Assembly (NCBI RefSeq): GCF_000507845.1
Contig: NZ_KI669454.1
Coordinates: 558,001-622,000, forward strand
Reading direction: 5' to 3'
Source of the DNA: Helicobacter macacae MIT 99-5501
GTDB lineage: Bacteria > Campylobacterota > Campylobacteria > Campylobacterales > Helicobacteraceae
Length of the DNA stretch: 64,000 nt
Below, piece after piece: positions 1 through 9,606 of the stretch. Positions within the stretch are counted from its first letter, which is position 1. Every line of letters begins with the position of its first letter. The position numbers were made by a program, and so were the translations under genes. The notes beneath the pieces are model-generated. The model saw nothing but the letters and a program-made list of their open reading frames with translations, was not told where the DNA came from and made no database searches.

Positions 1-963
1 AAGGATTTTCCTTTGCTACTTTTGGATAGATTTTTAGGTATTTTATCGCGTGCAAAATCACTGCTAAATCTAAATCCAGATGGGGCATTTGTCCTAACGC
101 TTATCAGCCTAAAAATGCGTGAAGCTATGAAGCTAAAGGATATAAATGAAGCTATACAATCCCTAGAATCAGCCCTTGCAAAAAATAGCAATCTGCAAAT
201 AACTTCAAACACCGCTTCTGCCACCTCAAATCTATCTCAAAATCTTGCACAAACCTCTGCTATGGCGATGAATGATTTTGCCTCACAAAAATCATCACAT
301 TCACAAGAATCACTAAACTTGCAAGAATCATCGCAAGGGGATTTAGCACAAAGTGGGGATTCTATCTTAGGTGCTGATTCTCTCTTACAAAACTCGCAAC
401 CACCACAAAACCCACAAAATTTGCAAAACCCGCAAGATTTGCAAAATCAAGTGCAAAATCACATAAATGCTAGCGTAGGTAGCATAGATGATAAAGCGAA
501 ATTTGATGAGCTAGTAAAAAGGATTTATGACCGCTCTTATGAGCTGGGAGAGGTGTTTAGCGTGTGTGTGGAGTTTGAGCGTGTGGATAGCGGTGTGCTG
601 TATTGGAAATCTAATCCAAACGCACAACAAAAAGAGCAACTAAAGCGCGGATATAGCGTGATAGTCCTGCTTGCAAAAGAAGTATTTGGCGAGGTAGAAA
701 TCAAAAATACCTATAAAGATTTTGCAAAATCAAATGAGCAAGAAGCACAAGCAAACACACAAAATGCACGCTCAAATGCGGCTTCCGCAGAAATGCCCCC
801 ACAAAGCACGGAAAATACGGAGAGTGCAGACTCTGCAAATGCGGATATGACACAGGATTCTGCCCAAAATCTCACACAAAAATTTCTATCTGAAAATAAA
901 GAACTCATAGCAAGTATCAAGGAAAACTTTGGCGCGAAAGAAATGCGCGTGCAAAACGACTAG
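1..963 (+). CDS. dnaX: DNA polymerase III gamma/tau subunit, C-terminal part (5' end outside window)
   Basis: The reading frame is open from base 1, so only the C-terminal ~320 residues of the clamp-loader subunit are present. The first ~55 residues (LDRFLGILSRAKSLLNLNPD, then a helix ending in KDINEAIQSLE) look like the end of clamp-loader domain III. They are followed by a Ser/Gln/Asn-rich linker of about 100 residues and a tau-like tail. The Walker-A ATPase part is upstream. Identity rests mainly on context: in H. pylori dnaX is followed by tsaE, an lptB-type ABC gene and rpoN, the same order as here. The linker is much richer in Gln/Ser than usual. DnaX acts in the replisome in the cytoplasm. 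The family call is fairly secure, although the diagnostic motifs lie outside the window. Confidence 0.72.
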   Translation, partial: KDFPLLLLDRFLGILSRAKSLLNLNPDGAFVLTLISLKMREAMKLKDINEAIQSLESALAKNSNLQITSNTASATSNLSQNLAQTSAMAMNDFASQKSSHSQESLNLQESSQGDLAQSGDSILGADSLLQNSQPPQNPQNLQNPQDLQNQVQNHINASVGSIDDKAKFDELVKRIYDRSYELGEVFSVCVEFERVDSGVLYWKSNPNAQQKEQLKRGYSVIVLLAKEVFGEVEIKNTYKDFAKSNEQEAQANTQNARSNAASAEMPPQSTENTESADSANADMTQDSAQNLTQKFLSENKELIASIKENFGAKEMRVQND

Positions 964-994
964 CAAATACTTTATAAGCAGATAAAACTAAGCA

Positions 995-1636
995 ATGCAA
1001 AACAATCAACATACGCCAAAGCAATATTTTAGTGGCTTTGAAGTGGTTGTGCCAAATAGGATTTTTTGTGCGAATGTAGAAAATTTAAGCAAAATCGCGT
1101 TGAATATTTTGGAGAAAAAAGAGAGAATCTTTGTGCTAAGTGGGGCGGTAGGCAGTGGCAAAACCGCACTTATACAAGCGATTTTATCAAGTATGGGCGG
1201 GGAGTTTTTAGCGGTTAGCTCACCTACATTTGGGATACGACACGAGTATGGCAGAGTAGGCAAAAAGCCCCAAAGCACAAATAATAAAGCAAGCAAAGAT
1301 GAAAATGTGGGTAAAGAAAAATACGAAAATAAATATGAGGAAGTATATCACTATGATTTGTATAATGTAGATTTACGCGAGGTTTTAGAGCTTGGACTTT
1401 TGGAGTGGCTAAGCCAAGATGGTTGGCACTTCATTGAGTGGGGGGAGCAGGTGTTGCCATTGCTAAAGTCAAGTGGCTTTGAATGTGTGGAAGTGAGTAT
1501 CGCGGAGAGTTTGGATTTGCTAGATGAGATGATAAGCGACAAAGACAACGCAGAGCGCAAAAAAGAAGCGATACAATTCAGTGCAAAATTTGATTTTCGC
1601 GCTCATTGTTGCAGATTTTATAAAATTTCTCCATAA
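995..1636 (+). CDS. tsaE: tRNA t6A37 biosynthesis ATPase TsaE
   Basis: TsaE is the small P-loop ATPase that partners TsaB/TsaD in making N6-threonylcarbamoyl-adenosine at position 37 of ANN-decoding tRNAs. The Walker A motif GAVGSGKT is at about residues 49-56. It is followed by a segment like the family's SPTF motif (VSSPTFGIRHEY) and by YHYDLYNVD and FIEWGEQ, the family's acidic and WxE signatures. At 213 residues it is longer than the usual ~140-160. A charged Lys/Asn-rich insertion lies near residues 88-115, and the tail after about residue 160 is not typical of the family. It begins 31 bases after dnaX and precedes lptB, matching the H. pylori order. A TsaC/Sua5-like gene elsewhere in the window (30.4 kb) could belong to the same pathway. 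Confidence 0.88.
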   Translation: MQNNQHTPKQYFSGFEVVVPNRIFCANVENLSKIALNILEKKERIFVLSGAVGSGKTALIQAILSSMGGEFLAVSSPTFGIRHEYGRVGKKPQSTNNKASKDENVGKEKYENKYEEVYHYDLYNVDLREVLELGLLEWLSQDGWHFIEWGEQVLPLLKSSGFECVEVSIAESLDLLDEMISDKDNAERKKEAIQFSAKFDFRAHCCRFYKISP

Positions 1637-1673
1637 AAGCACTAAAAACATTGAAAATTAAGACAATGCCGAC

Positions 1674-1679
1674 TATAAT
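1674..1679 (+). promoter_or_regulatory. Candidate -10 box for lptB-rpoN-mutS2
   Basis: A perfect TATAAT lies in the 146-base gap between tsaE and lptB, about 105 bases before the lptB start. Helicobacter housekeeping promoters rely mainly on an extended -10, and no clear -35 is visible. It could drive the lptB-rpoN-mutS2 run. Inference from sequence only. Confidence 0.4.
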
Positions 1680-1782
1680 ACCAAGCAATTTTTGTTCTAA
1701 CTAATTTTAATAAAACCACAAAATCTAAAACCCTAAAATATTAGGAATTTAAATAGGAAATGCTAAAACACAAGGAGTGAAA

Positions 1783-2511
1783 TTGGGAGAGCATAAGCTA
1801 GAAGCGAAAGATTTAGCCAAACATATCAAAAAAACCAAAATCGTAAATGGCATTTCTTTATCGCTTGAGAGTGGCGAAGTGGTAGGACTTCTAGGACCAA
1901 ATGGAGCTGGAAAAACCACGACTTTTTATATGATTTGCGGACTGCTAAAGCCTAGCTCTGGAGGGGTGTTTTTGGACGGGGAGGATTTGTCAAACTATCC
2001 TTTGCACAAAAGGGCAAATCTAGGCATAGGCTATCTCCCACAAGAATCAAGTATTTTCAAAGACTTAACCGTAGAGGAAAATCTAGCACTAGCTGCAGAA
2101 GCTACATTTAAAAACCAAAAAGCAGCCTCGCACAAAATCGAGCAAATGCTAGAGGCATTTAATATCGAGCCTATACGCAAGCGCAAAGGACTAAGTCTAA
2201 GTGGTGGGGAAAGACGGCGCGTAGAAATCGCCCGCGCACTTATCAAAGAGCCGAAGTTTATCTTGCTTGATGAGCCTTTTGCTGGGGTTGACCCTATTGC
2301 TGTGATTGATATTCAAAAGATTATCCAAAAACTTGTAGAAATGGATATAGGCGTGCTTATCACCGACCACAATGTCCGCGAAACGCTATCAGTATGCCAA
2401 AGGGCTTATGTGATAAAGTCTGGCTCACTGCTTGCAAGCGGAAGTGCAGATGAAATCTATCAAAACTCCCTTGTGCGCCGCTACTACTTGGGCGAGCATT
2501 TTAGAGCATAG
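1783..2511 (+). CDS. lptB: LPS export ABC transporter ATP-binding protein LptB
   Basis: LptB is the cytoplasmic ATPase of the LptBFG complex, which extracts lipopolysaccharide from the inner membrane. Visible motifs are Walker [12 protein letters not shown], a Q-loop region (LPQESSIF), the ABC signature [15 protein letters not shown], Walker [13 protein letters not shown] and a switch histidine in ITDHNVRE. The length of about 243 residues is normal. A GTG at 1777 overlaps the Shine-Dalgarno sequence AAGGAG (1772-1777), whereas the TTG at 1783 lies five bases beyond it. I therefore prefer the TTG start; the other reading adds two residues. rpoN starts 20 bases downstream, as in other epsilonproteobacteria, which suggests co-transcription. 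Confidence 0.93.
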   Translation: MGEHKLEAKDLAKHIKKTKIVNGISLSLESGEVVGLLGPNGAGKTTTFYMICGLLKPSSGGVFLDGEDLSNYPLHKRANLGIGYLPQESSIFKDLTVEENLALAAEATFKNQKAASHKIEQMLEAFNIEPIRKRKGLSLSGGERRRVEIARALIKEPKFILLDEPFAGVDPIAVIDIQKIIQKLVEMDIGVLITDHNVRETLSVCQRAYVIKSGSLLASGSADEIYQNSLVRRYYLGEHFRA

Positions 2512-2531
2512 ATTTGGCAAGGGGTGGATAA

Positions 2532-3881
2532 ATGGCACAGGCTTCTATGCGACTACGGCAAAATATCAAAGGCAAGCTATCCAATACCTTAAAAAGCTGG
2601 CTACCGATTTTGCAAGGGGATTTATCCGAAGTAGAAGAAATCCTAAAAGATTGCGCTATGCAAAATCCATTTATCAATATAAAAAATGCTAGGGAAGAGG
2701 ATTTTGGGAGAGTTAATAAAGCAAGTAAGGCAAGCAAAAAAAGCAACAGCATAAGTGCAAAATCTAGCATAAGCGAGAAAATCGAGCAGCTAACAATCGC
2801 AAAAGATAGCTTCTATGAAAATTTAAGAGCGCAGATTTCTCCCCCGCTTTTTCCCACAGATATTAGTCAGCAAATTGCCTTTGATATTATTGAGGGGATT
2901 GATAGCGAGGGGTATTTTAGAGAGGATAGCGAGGCGTGTGCTAAGAGGCTTGGCGTAGAGGAAGCGGAGTATGAAAAAATCAGGCTACGATTTTGCTACT
3001 TAGAGCCTCGCGGGGTAGGGGCAAAAGATGTGCTTGAGTCGTTTTGCTTTCAGCTAGAATCAAGTGGCACGGATAACGATACTTATGAGCTTTGCACACA
3101 GATAATCCACAACCTAAGCTCGCATACCCAATACAAAAAATCGCCCTTTTATGAAGAAGCGATGAAAATCATACGAAGTTTTAAAAATCCACCCGGGCTA
3201 GATTTTGACTATGAGGAAAGCTATAAAATCCCTGATATTTATGTGCTTGAGGAGGAGGGAAGCGTAATCGTGCGAAGCAATGATGAATACTACCCAATAA
3301 TCGAGCTAGAAAATAGAGAATCTAGGATTGACACACTAAGAAATAATAGAAACGCAAATATGGCAGAAACCCCCCAAGATACAGACAAAGACACACAAAT
3401 CTACATAAAAACGAAAATCAAAGAAGCACGCGACTTGATAGACGCGCTTGAGATGCGCAAAGCCACGATAAAAAAAGTCGGGCTTATGATAGTGGATTAT
3501 CAGTATGATTTTTTTATGGGGGGAGAGATGAAGCCTATGAAACTAAAAGATATTGCCGAAGAACTAGGATATGCACCAAGCACGATTTCACGAGCGATTT
3601 CTAATAAATATTTGGAGTGCTCAAGGGGGATTTTTGCGATAAAGAGCTTTTTTACCACTGCGATTGAGGGCGATGTAAGCAATGCTTCAATAAAAGATTT
3701 TCTAAGCGAAATCATAAAAAGTGAAAACAAGAAAAAACCGCTAAGTGATTTAAAAATCCTAAAAATGATAGAAGAAAAATTTGAACTAAAAATCGTGCGC
3801 AGGACGATAACCAAGTATCGAAAACAGCTCAATATCGCAAGCTCAAGTGAGCGCAAAAAACTCTATGAAATAGGGTATTAA
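2532..3881 (+). CDS. rpoN: RNA polymerase sigma-54 factor
   Basis: Sigma-54 directs transcription of mid-class flagellar genes in Helicobacter from GG(N10)GC promoters, together with the activator FlgR. The N-terminal Gln/Leu-rich region I (residues ~1-50, with LSNTLKSWLPILQGDLSEVE) binds the activator. The core-binding region occupies the middle. A helix-turn-helix is seen at about residues 335-360 (LKDIAEELGYAPSTISRAIS), and the RpoN box near the C-terminus reads RRTITKYRKQLNI, where the family has ARRTVAKYRE. At 449 residues it is slightly longer than H. pylori RpoN. The ATG at 2532 follows AAGGGG. A candidate target promoter lies upstream of flgG in this window (42.56 kb). Confidence 0.95.
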   Translation: MAQASMRLRQNIKGKLSNTLKSWLPILQGDLSEVEEILKDCAMQNPFINIKNAREEDFGRVNKASKASKKSNSISAKSSISEKIEQLTIAKDSFYENLRAQISPPLFPTDISQQIAFDIIEGIDSEGYFREDSEACAKRLGVEEAEYEKIRLRFCYLEPRGVGAKDVLESFCFQLESSGTDNDTYELCTQIIHNLSSHTQYKKSPFYEEAMKIIRSFKNPPGLDFDYEESYKIPDIYVLEEEGSVIVRSNDEYYPIIELENRESRIDTLRNNRNANMAETPQDTDKDTQIYIKTKIKEARDLIDALEMRKATIKKVGLMIVDYQYDFFMGGEMKPMKLKDIAEELGYAPSTISRAISNKYLECSRGIFAIKSFFTTAIEGDVSNASIKDFLSEIIKSENKKKPLSDLKILKMIEEKFELKIVRRTITKYRKQLNIASSSERKKLYEIGY

Positions 3882-3911
3882 ATTTCATAAATATAAATTA
3901 AAGAATCCCAA

Positions 3912-6428
3912 ATGCAAATAGCGCAAAAAAATCCACAAAATGACAAAAGTATAAAATCACAAATCAGTGAAACTTTTAGCGACACGCAAAAAGAGCAAGA
4001 GCAAAATATAATCAATGATTGCTATGAATTTTTGGCTAGCAGTGCGGATTGCAAACTAATAAAGCAGCTTGATTTAGAATCCTTTTTTGCAGATTTTGCT
4101 ACTTTTCTTGCGCGTAAAAAACCAATGTATTTAAACGGCGATTTGGCTGTGTATAAGAAAATGATAGATGAGCTAGATTTGGCATTTTGTGATAGTATCC
4201 ACCTGCCACAAATCCCACGCGTAGATTTGCTAGAGCCTGCGCTAATGCACTTAAACAAAAATGGAAATTTGCATTTGAGTCAAATTTATAACATTAGCAA
4301 GATTTTGGGGTATTTTTGCACATTGCAAAAACATATCCAAAAAAACTCTCAAATCCCTGCTAAAAGCACTCTAAAAGAATGGATAGAAAAAATCATTTTT
4401 CCTCCAAACTTGCTAGAATCTCTGCTTATTTTTACACAAAATGGCGAGATAAAAGACGGTATTTTCCCGCAAATAGATTCTATAAAATCCTCTATCTCAA
4501 ATGTCGCTTCAAGCATAAAATCCGAATTCTCTGCGCTATTAAATTCTAAACATTTAGAATCTTATTTGGTTGATAAGCAAGTGCATTTTATTTATGAGTG
4601 TCAAACACTTTTGCTAAAAGCTGGTTTTAGTAAGGCATTAAATGGCAATATCTTAGAGCGCACGCAAAGTGGGTATTTTTATGTCCTGCCTAGTGCTATT
4701 GCTAGGCTTTATGAGCGACAAAATAGCCTAAGAGATAGCCTTGAAGTAGAGATAGCAAATATCGCTAAAAATCTATCGATTTTGCTTAAAAAACATATTT
4801 TGTTTTTGCGCTTTATTGATAAGGAGTTTGATAAATTTGATTTACTTCAAGCGCGACTAAATTTTGCAAAATCTAAAAATTTGGAATTTATCTTGCCTTA
4901 TGTCGCTAGCCAAAAAAAAGCAAAGCAAGCAAAAGATATTTCAAGTTTTTATAGCGACTCTTTAAAAATCATTTTGCACGATTTTTGCCACCCGATTTTA
5001 GCAAACCCAAAGCCTACAAATATCGTCTTTGACAAAGGCGCACTTATCCTTACAGGCGTAAATGCTGGTGGTAAAACAATGCTACTAAAATCTATTTTAA
5101 GTGCGGTGTTTTTAGCCAAACTTCTAATGCCTATGAAAATAAATCCTCATAAAAGTAGGATTCCTCACTTTAGGCAAATCGCTGCTATCATCTCTGACCC
5201 TCAAAACACCAAAAATGATATTTCTACTTTTGCAGGACGAATGCTTGAGTTTAGCCAAAATTTGGGGCGAGAAAATATGCTTTTGGGAATCGATGAAATC
5301 GAGCTAGGGACAGATGCTGATGAGGCAAGCTCGCTTTATCAAATCCTGCTAGATGAGATTCTAAAAAGGGGTAATAAAATCGTGCTTACCACTCATCACA
5401 AACGGCTTGCTTCGCTTATGGCTGGGGATTCTCGTGTGCAGATGAGTGCGGCACTTTTTGATGTCAATCTAGGCAAGCCTTTATTTGATTTTTTGCACGG
5501 AAGCATTGGCAAAAGCTATGCCTTTGAGAGTGCGGAGAGATATGGGATTCCTACTCTTTTGGTTGAGAGGGCAAGGAAGCACTATGGCGAGGACAAAGAG
5601 CGACTAAATGAGCTTATAGAGCAATCTAGCAAGCTAGAAATAGAGCTAAAATCCAAGCAAGAACAAGCACAAAAAGAGCTAGAAAATCTACAAAAAAAAT
5701 CAGCGCAATATGACGAACTCATCATCGCACTACAAGAAAAATTTGCAAAGAAAGAAATGGTAATGGAGAGGGCATACAAAGAAGCACTAGATACACTCAA
5801 GCAAAAAGCAAACACGATGAGTGAAGCTCATAGAAATATCAATACTGCTCATAAGATTTTGGAGTCTTTTTATGCACAAGATGATGAGAGCGATGAGAAT
5901 GCCAAAAATGCTAGGCACACAAAAGCACGCGCTACAAACGCGACAAATCCAAAATCTAGCTACAAAAAGGGTGATACTATCAAGTATAATGGCAAAAGAG
6001 GCAAAATCCTAGAAATCCATAGCAAACATTTTTTGGTAGAGCTAGATTCTGGTATGAGGCTAAAGGTGGATTTTGCAAAGGCAAATGAAAAAAGCCACTC
6101 AAATCTTTTGCCAACTCATAAACTCCAAAAAGATAGCTCAAAAAGTGTAGCAACAAAAGGCTACACTCTAGAGTTAGCACATAGTGGCGCAAGCCCTAGT
6201 CTTGATTTGCACGGATTTCGCGTAGAGGAAGCGATAGAGGCTATGGAGGATTTTATTTCTCAAAGTTTGGTGGCCGGATTTGATGAGGTGGCAATATGCC
6301 ACGGACTAGGTGGTGGCGTGCTAGCAAGGGTTACACGCGAGTTTTTAAGCACACACCCAAAGGTAGTTAGCTTTTGTGATGCGCCACCAAAGCTAGGTGG
6401 CATAGGCACGCAAATCGTGCGATTATAA
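3912..6428 (+). CDS. mutS2: Endonuclease MutS2 with Smr domain
   Basis: MutS2 is a MutS-family ATPase without the mismatch-recognition domain. It is implicated in suppressing recombination and, in H. pylori, in repair of oxidative DNA damage. The Walker A motif TGVNAGGKTMLL is at about residues 380-392, followed by Walker B LLGIDEIELGTDADE and the signature TTHHKRLA. A coiled coil rich in Glu/Lys/Gln (residues ~560-650) precedes a KOW-like strand region. The C-terminal Smr nuclease domain (from about residue 760) shows LDLHGFRVEEAIEAMEDF and HGLGGGVLARVTREFL. At 838 residues it is longer than H. pylori MutS2 because of a long N-terminal segment. No strong ribosome binding site precedes the ATG. 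It ends convergent with clpB. Confidence 0.93.
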   Translation: MQIAQKNPQNDKSIKSQISETFSDTQKEQEQNIINDCYEFLASSADCKLIKQLDLESFFADFATFLARKKPMYLNGDLAVYKKMIDELDLAFCDSIHLPQIPRVDLLEPALMHLNKNGNLHLSQIYNISKILGYFCTLQKHIQKNSQIPAKSTLKEWIEKIIFPPNLLESLLIFTQNGEIKDGIFPQIDSIKSSISNVASSIKSEFSALLNSKHLESYLVDKQVHFIYECQTLLLKAGFSKALNGNILERTQSGYFYVLPSAIARLYERQNSLRDSLEVEIANIAKNLSILLKKHILFLRFIDKEFDKFDLLQARLNFAKSKNLEFILPYVASQKKAKQAKDISSFYSDSLKIILHDFCHPILANPKPTNIVFDKGALILTGVNAGGKTMLLKSILSAVFLAKLLMPMKINPHKSRIPHFRQIAAIISDPQNTKNDISTFAGRMLEFSQNLGRENMLLGIDEIELGTDADEASSLYQILLDEILKRGNKIVLTTHHKRLASLMAGDSRVQMSAALFDVNLGKPLFDFLHGSIGKSYAFESAERYGIPTLLVERARKHYGEDKERLNELIEQSSKLEIELKSKQEQAQKELENLQKKSAQYDELIIALQEKFAKKEMVMERAYKEALDTLKQKANTMSEAHRNINTAHKILESFYAQDDESDENAKNARHTKARATNATNPKSSYKKGDTIKYNGKRGKILEIHSKHFLVELDSGMRLKVDFAKANEKSHSNLLPTHKLQKDSSKSVATKGYTLELAHSGASPSLDLHGFRVEEAIEAMEDFISQSLVAGFDEVAICHGLGGGVLARVTREFLSTHPKVVSFCDAPPKLGGIGTQIVRL

Positions 6429-6669
6429 AATATGCTTTTATAAAAATCTTAAAAAAGCGTAGTGAGATTTTAGGCATTAGCAAAAGGAGTGCAAAAAAAG
6501 GCTTGCAAAAGTCTTTGTTTGGTGGCGCAAAATACACGCCACGACAAAAATCTATGAAAAAGTATTTTTTCAAAGTGAGTGGCGCAATTTTTTGCTTATG
6601 ACTATTTGACAAACATAGCAAAAACACTTTGCAATACTTCTTGTAACCCTTTGACTACAAGCACACTCC

Positions 6670-9255
6670 TTAGTGTGAAATTTTCGCTTTTATTCCCTCT
6701 TTGTCCGCGCTAAATTCTACTTTGTCCCCGTCTTTTAGTTTGTCTTCTAGTATGAGTTCAGCAAGCCTATCCTCTATCTCCTCATAGAGTGCGCGTTTTA
6801 GCGGGCGCGCTCCAAACACAGGGTCAAAGCCCACACTTGCGATAAACTCCTTTGCTCTAGAATCTAGAGTGATAGTTATGTCGCGCTCTTTGAGTTTGCT
6901 AGCGATGTGGGCAAACATTATATCCACGATTTGTGTTATTTCGCTTTGCCCCAAAGGATTAAAAATCACCATATCATCAAGGCGGTTTAGAAATTCTGGC
7001 TTAAAGTAGCCTTTTAGCTCGTCTTTCACGGCGTTTTCGCGCTTAATTTTGTCCTCTATTTGCATTATTTTGTCGCTACCTATATTGCTTGTCAAAATGA
7101 TAATGGTGTTTTTGAAATCCACCGTTACGCCTTTGTTGTCCGTTAGACGCCCATCATCAAGCACTTGCAAAAGGAGATTAAACACATCAGGGTGTGCTTT
7201 TTCGATTTCATCAAAAAGTAGCACACAATAAGGCTTCCTGCGCACCGCTTCGGTAAGCTGCCCGCCCTCCTCATAACCTACATAGCCCGGTGCTGCTCCC
7301 ACAAGGCGCGAAACCTCGTGCTTTTGCATATATTCGCTCATATCAAAGCGCACGAGATTTTTCTCACTATCAAAGAGAAATCGCGCCAATGCCTTAGCTG
7401 ATTCTGTTTTGCCCACACCTGTGGGTCCCAAAAAAAGAAAACTCCCAATAGGGCGATTGCTATCGCTAAGCCCTGCTTTGTTGCGCTTGATTGCTCGAGA
7501 GATTGCCTTTAGCGCGGCTTGCTGCCCGATGACAGATTGGGCGAGTTTTTCCTCTATGCCTAGAATTTTCTCTTTTTCACTTTGGAGCATTTTTTGGATA
7601 GGGATTTGCGTCCAGCGGCTAATGATTTTGGCGATACTCTCTTGGGTAACGGCGTTTTTTAGTAGCGTGCCTCCATCTTGCATTTGCTCCCATTTTTCAT
7701 TGAGTGCTTTTTCGTTTTCTATCGCCTTTGGTAGCGTGTCATAGTCGATTTTAGCGGCTTCTTCGAGCTTACCCTCACGCTTAAAAATATCGCTATTGCG
7801 CTTTAAATTCTCGATTTCATCTTTTGCTTTGGCGATTTGCTCAAAGACAGATTTTTCATTCTCAAACCTCGCTTCTAGCTTTGCCCTCTCCTCATCGGCA
7901 TTGCTGATTTGCTTTTCTATCTCTTTTAGTCGATTGCTCGCACTTGTGGAGTCTTTTTCCATTTTTAGGGCTTCTTTTTCGACTTTTAGATTTTGCACCA
8001 CGCGCTTTATGTTTGCAAGCTCAAAAGGCTCAGATTCGATTTGCATTTTTAGCTCGGCAGCGGCTTCATCGATTAAATCAATGGCTTTATCAGGCAAAAA
8101 TCTATCCGTGATATAGCGCGATGAGAGCTTAGCGGCTGCTACGAGTGCGGAATCTGTGATATTTACTTTGTGGTGGGCTTCTAATCGCTCCTTTAGTCCG
8201 CGCAAGATTTGTAGCGACTCACTCACGGTTGGCTCATTTAGCAACACGGGCTGAAATCGCCGTGTGAGAGCGGCGTCTTTTTCAAAGTATTTGCGATATT
8301 CTTTTAGCGTGGTCGCGCCGATAGTGTGTAGCTCGCCACGAGAGAGTGCGGGCTTTAGGATATTTGCCGCGTCCATAGAACCCTCGCTCGCCCCCGCTCC
8401 CACGATAGTGTGAATCTCATCGATAAACAAAATCACATTGGCACTTTTTTTGACTTCATCAACCACCGCCTTTAGTCGCTCCTCAAACTCGCCTCGATAC
8501 TTCGCCCCGCTGATAAGTGCACTCATATCAAGCGCGATTACGCGTTTGTTTTGCAAAGAGAGTGGCACATCTTTTTTGATGATTTTTTGGGCTAGTCCCT
8601 CTACGGCTGCGGTTTTGCCAACCCCGGGCTCGCCTAGCAAAATGGGGTTGTTTTTTGTCTTTCGTATGAGGATTTGCATAAGTCGCTGTATCTCCTCATC
8701 TCTGCCGATGACAGGGTCTAGCTTGCCCTCTAGTGCTTTTGCTGTGAGGTCGATGCCGTATTTTGCTAGGGCTTGGAGGTTTGAGTCATCGTTTTGGTTT
8801 AGGATTTTGCTCCCTGCGCGGATTGATTCGAGTGTCTTTGCTAGCTCGTGGGTGTCTATATATTTCCCCAAAATTTGCTTAAAATCATCGCTTTTTAGGT
8901 TGGCAATGATGAAATTATCTAGTGCTACGAAGTTATCGCCATTTTGCGTGGCGTGGGCTAGGGCTAAATCTAGTGCGTTTTTTAGCTCGCTTGATAGAGA
9001 GATATTTTCACTTGATACGCTAGAGGATTTTGGTAGGGATTCTACCGCGCTTTTTGCTTCTAGCTCTATTGCTTGTGTTTGTGCGTCCATTTTGTTTAGG
9101 GCTTGGTTTAGCAGGCTTTGATGATTTGCTAGCATAGCCCAGATGATATGCTTGCTTGTGAGCTCGGCATTGCCTGCGTGCAGGGCAAGCGAAGCGGCAG
9201 AATCTAGCGTTTCTTTGAAATGATTTGTAAGTTTGTCAAAAAGAGAATTTTGCAT
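6670..9255 (-). CDS. clpB: ATP-dependent disaggregase ClpB
   Basis: ClpB is the Hsp100 ring ATPase that threads aggregated proteins through its pore together with DnaK. The 861 residues show the full-length architecture: an N-terminal Clp repeat domain (1-150), AAA1 with Walker A GEPGVGKT (about residue 210), the coiled-coil M domain that distinguishes ClpB from ClpA (about 400-530, rich in Lys/Glu), and AAA2 with Walker A GPTGVGKT (about 610) and [14 protein letters not shown]. Pore loops [11 protein letters not shown] and GYVGYEEGG are visible. The start follows AAAGGAGTGAAAA. A TATAAT lies about 100 bases upstream; I see no HAIR or CIRCE element. Confidence 0.97.
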   Translation of the reverse strand: MQNSLFDKLTNHFKETLDSAASLALHAGNAELTSKHIIWAMLANHQSLLNQALNKMDAQTQAIELEAKSAVESLPKSSSVSSENISLSSELKNALDLALAHATQNGDNFVALDNFIIANLKSDDFKQILGKYIDTHELAKTLESIRAGSKILNQNDDSNLQALAKYGIDLTAKALEGKLDPVIGRDEEIQRLMQILIRKTKNNPILLGEPGVGKTAAVEGLAQKIIKKDVPLSLQNKRVIALDMSALISGAKYRGEFEERLKAVVDEVKKSANVILFIDEIHTIVGAGASEGSMDAANILKPALSRGELHTIGATTLKEYRKYFEKDAALTRRFQPVLLNEPTVSESLQILRGLKERLEAHHKVNITDSALVAAAKLSSRYITDRFLPDKAIDLIDEAAAELKMQIESEPFELANIKRVVQNLKVEKEALKMEKDSTSASNRLKEIEKQISNADEERAKLEARFENEKSVFEQIAKAKDEIENLKRNSDIFKREGKLEEAAKIDYDTLPKAIENEKALNEKWEQMQDGGTLLKNAVTQESIAKIISRWTQIPIQKMLQSEKEKILGIEEKLAQSVIGQQAALKAISRAIKRNKAGLSDSNRPIGSFLFLGPTGVGKTESAKALARFLFDSEKNLVRFDMSEYMQKHEVSRLVGAAPGYVGYEEGGQLTEAVRRKPYCVLLFDEIEKAHPDVFNLLLQVLDDGRLTDNKGVTVDFKNTIIILTSNIGSDKIMQIEDKIKRENAVKDELKGYFKPEFLNRLDDMVIFNPLGQSEITQIVDIMFAHIASKLKERDITITLDSRAKEFIASVGFDPVFGARPLKRALYEEIEDRLAELILEDKLKDGDKVEFSADKEGIKAKISH

Positions 9256-9351
9256 TTTTCACTCCTTTAAGTTTTGTTTTTGCGTTTTTAGTATTTTGTA
9301 TTTGTGTGCATTGTTTGCTTTTGTCAAAATGAAACTTTATACAAAAGGCAT

Positions 9352-9357
9352 TATAAT
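9352..9357. promoter_or_regulatory. Symmetric -10 element in the clpB/ctpA divergent spacer
   Basis: The 351-base spacer between the divergent clpB and ctpA genes contains ATTATAAT, which reads as TATAAT on both strands. On the minus strand it lies about 100 bases before clpB. On the plus strand it is 250 bases before ctpA. A second weaker element, TAAAAT (9502-9507), is closer to ctpA. No obvious structured RNA was seen in this gap. Confidence 0.35.
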
Positions 9358-9606
9358 ACTTTAGTCTAAACATATAAACTTTTTTTATTCATTTATTGTT
9401 AAGGTTTTGAAAATTTAGTGAGAATCTAGCAATAATTTTGCTTTGTTGCTTGTTTTTAAGCGTTTTTGCGGGATTTGGCTTGATATTTGCTAGTTTTTGG
9501 ATAAAATACGCCTTTACTTTTAAGCCTAAAATATTTGGGGTAAAGACTTGTTGGTTTAGGCGAGATTTTGCAAATTTTTAAGCACGATTAGGAGAAAAAA
9601 GACACG

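Noticed and set aside
8438..9121. 227-codon plus-strand open frame
   Set aside because: It lies fully antisense to clpB, a clear conserved gene, and its Ser/Phe-rich composition is typical of a shadow frame.
9256..9606. Heat-shock operator (HAIR or CIRCE) before clpB
   Set aside because: I looked for the inverted repeats of HspR and HrcA sites and saw none.
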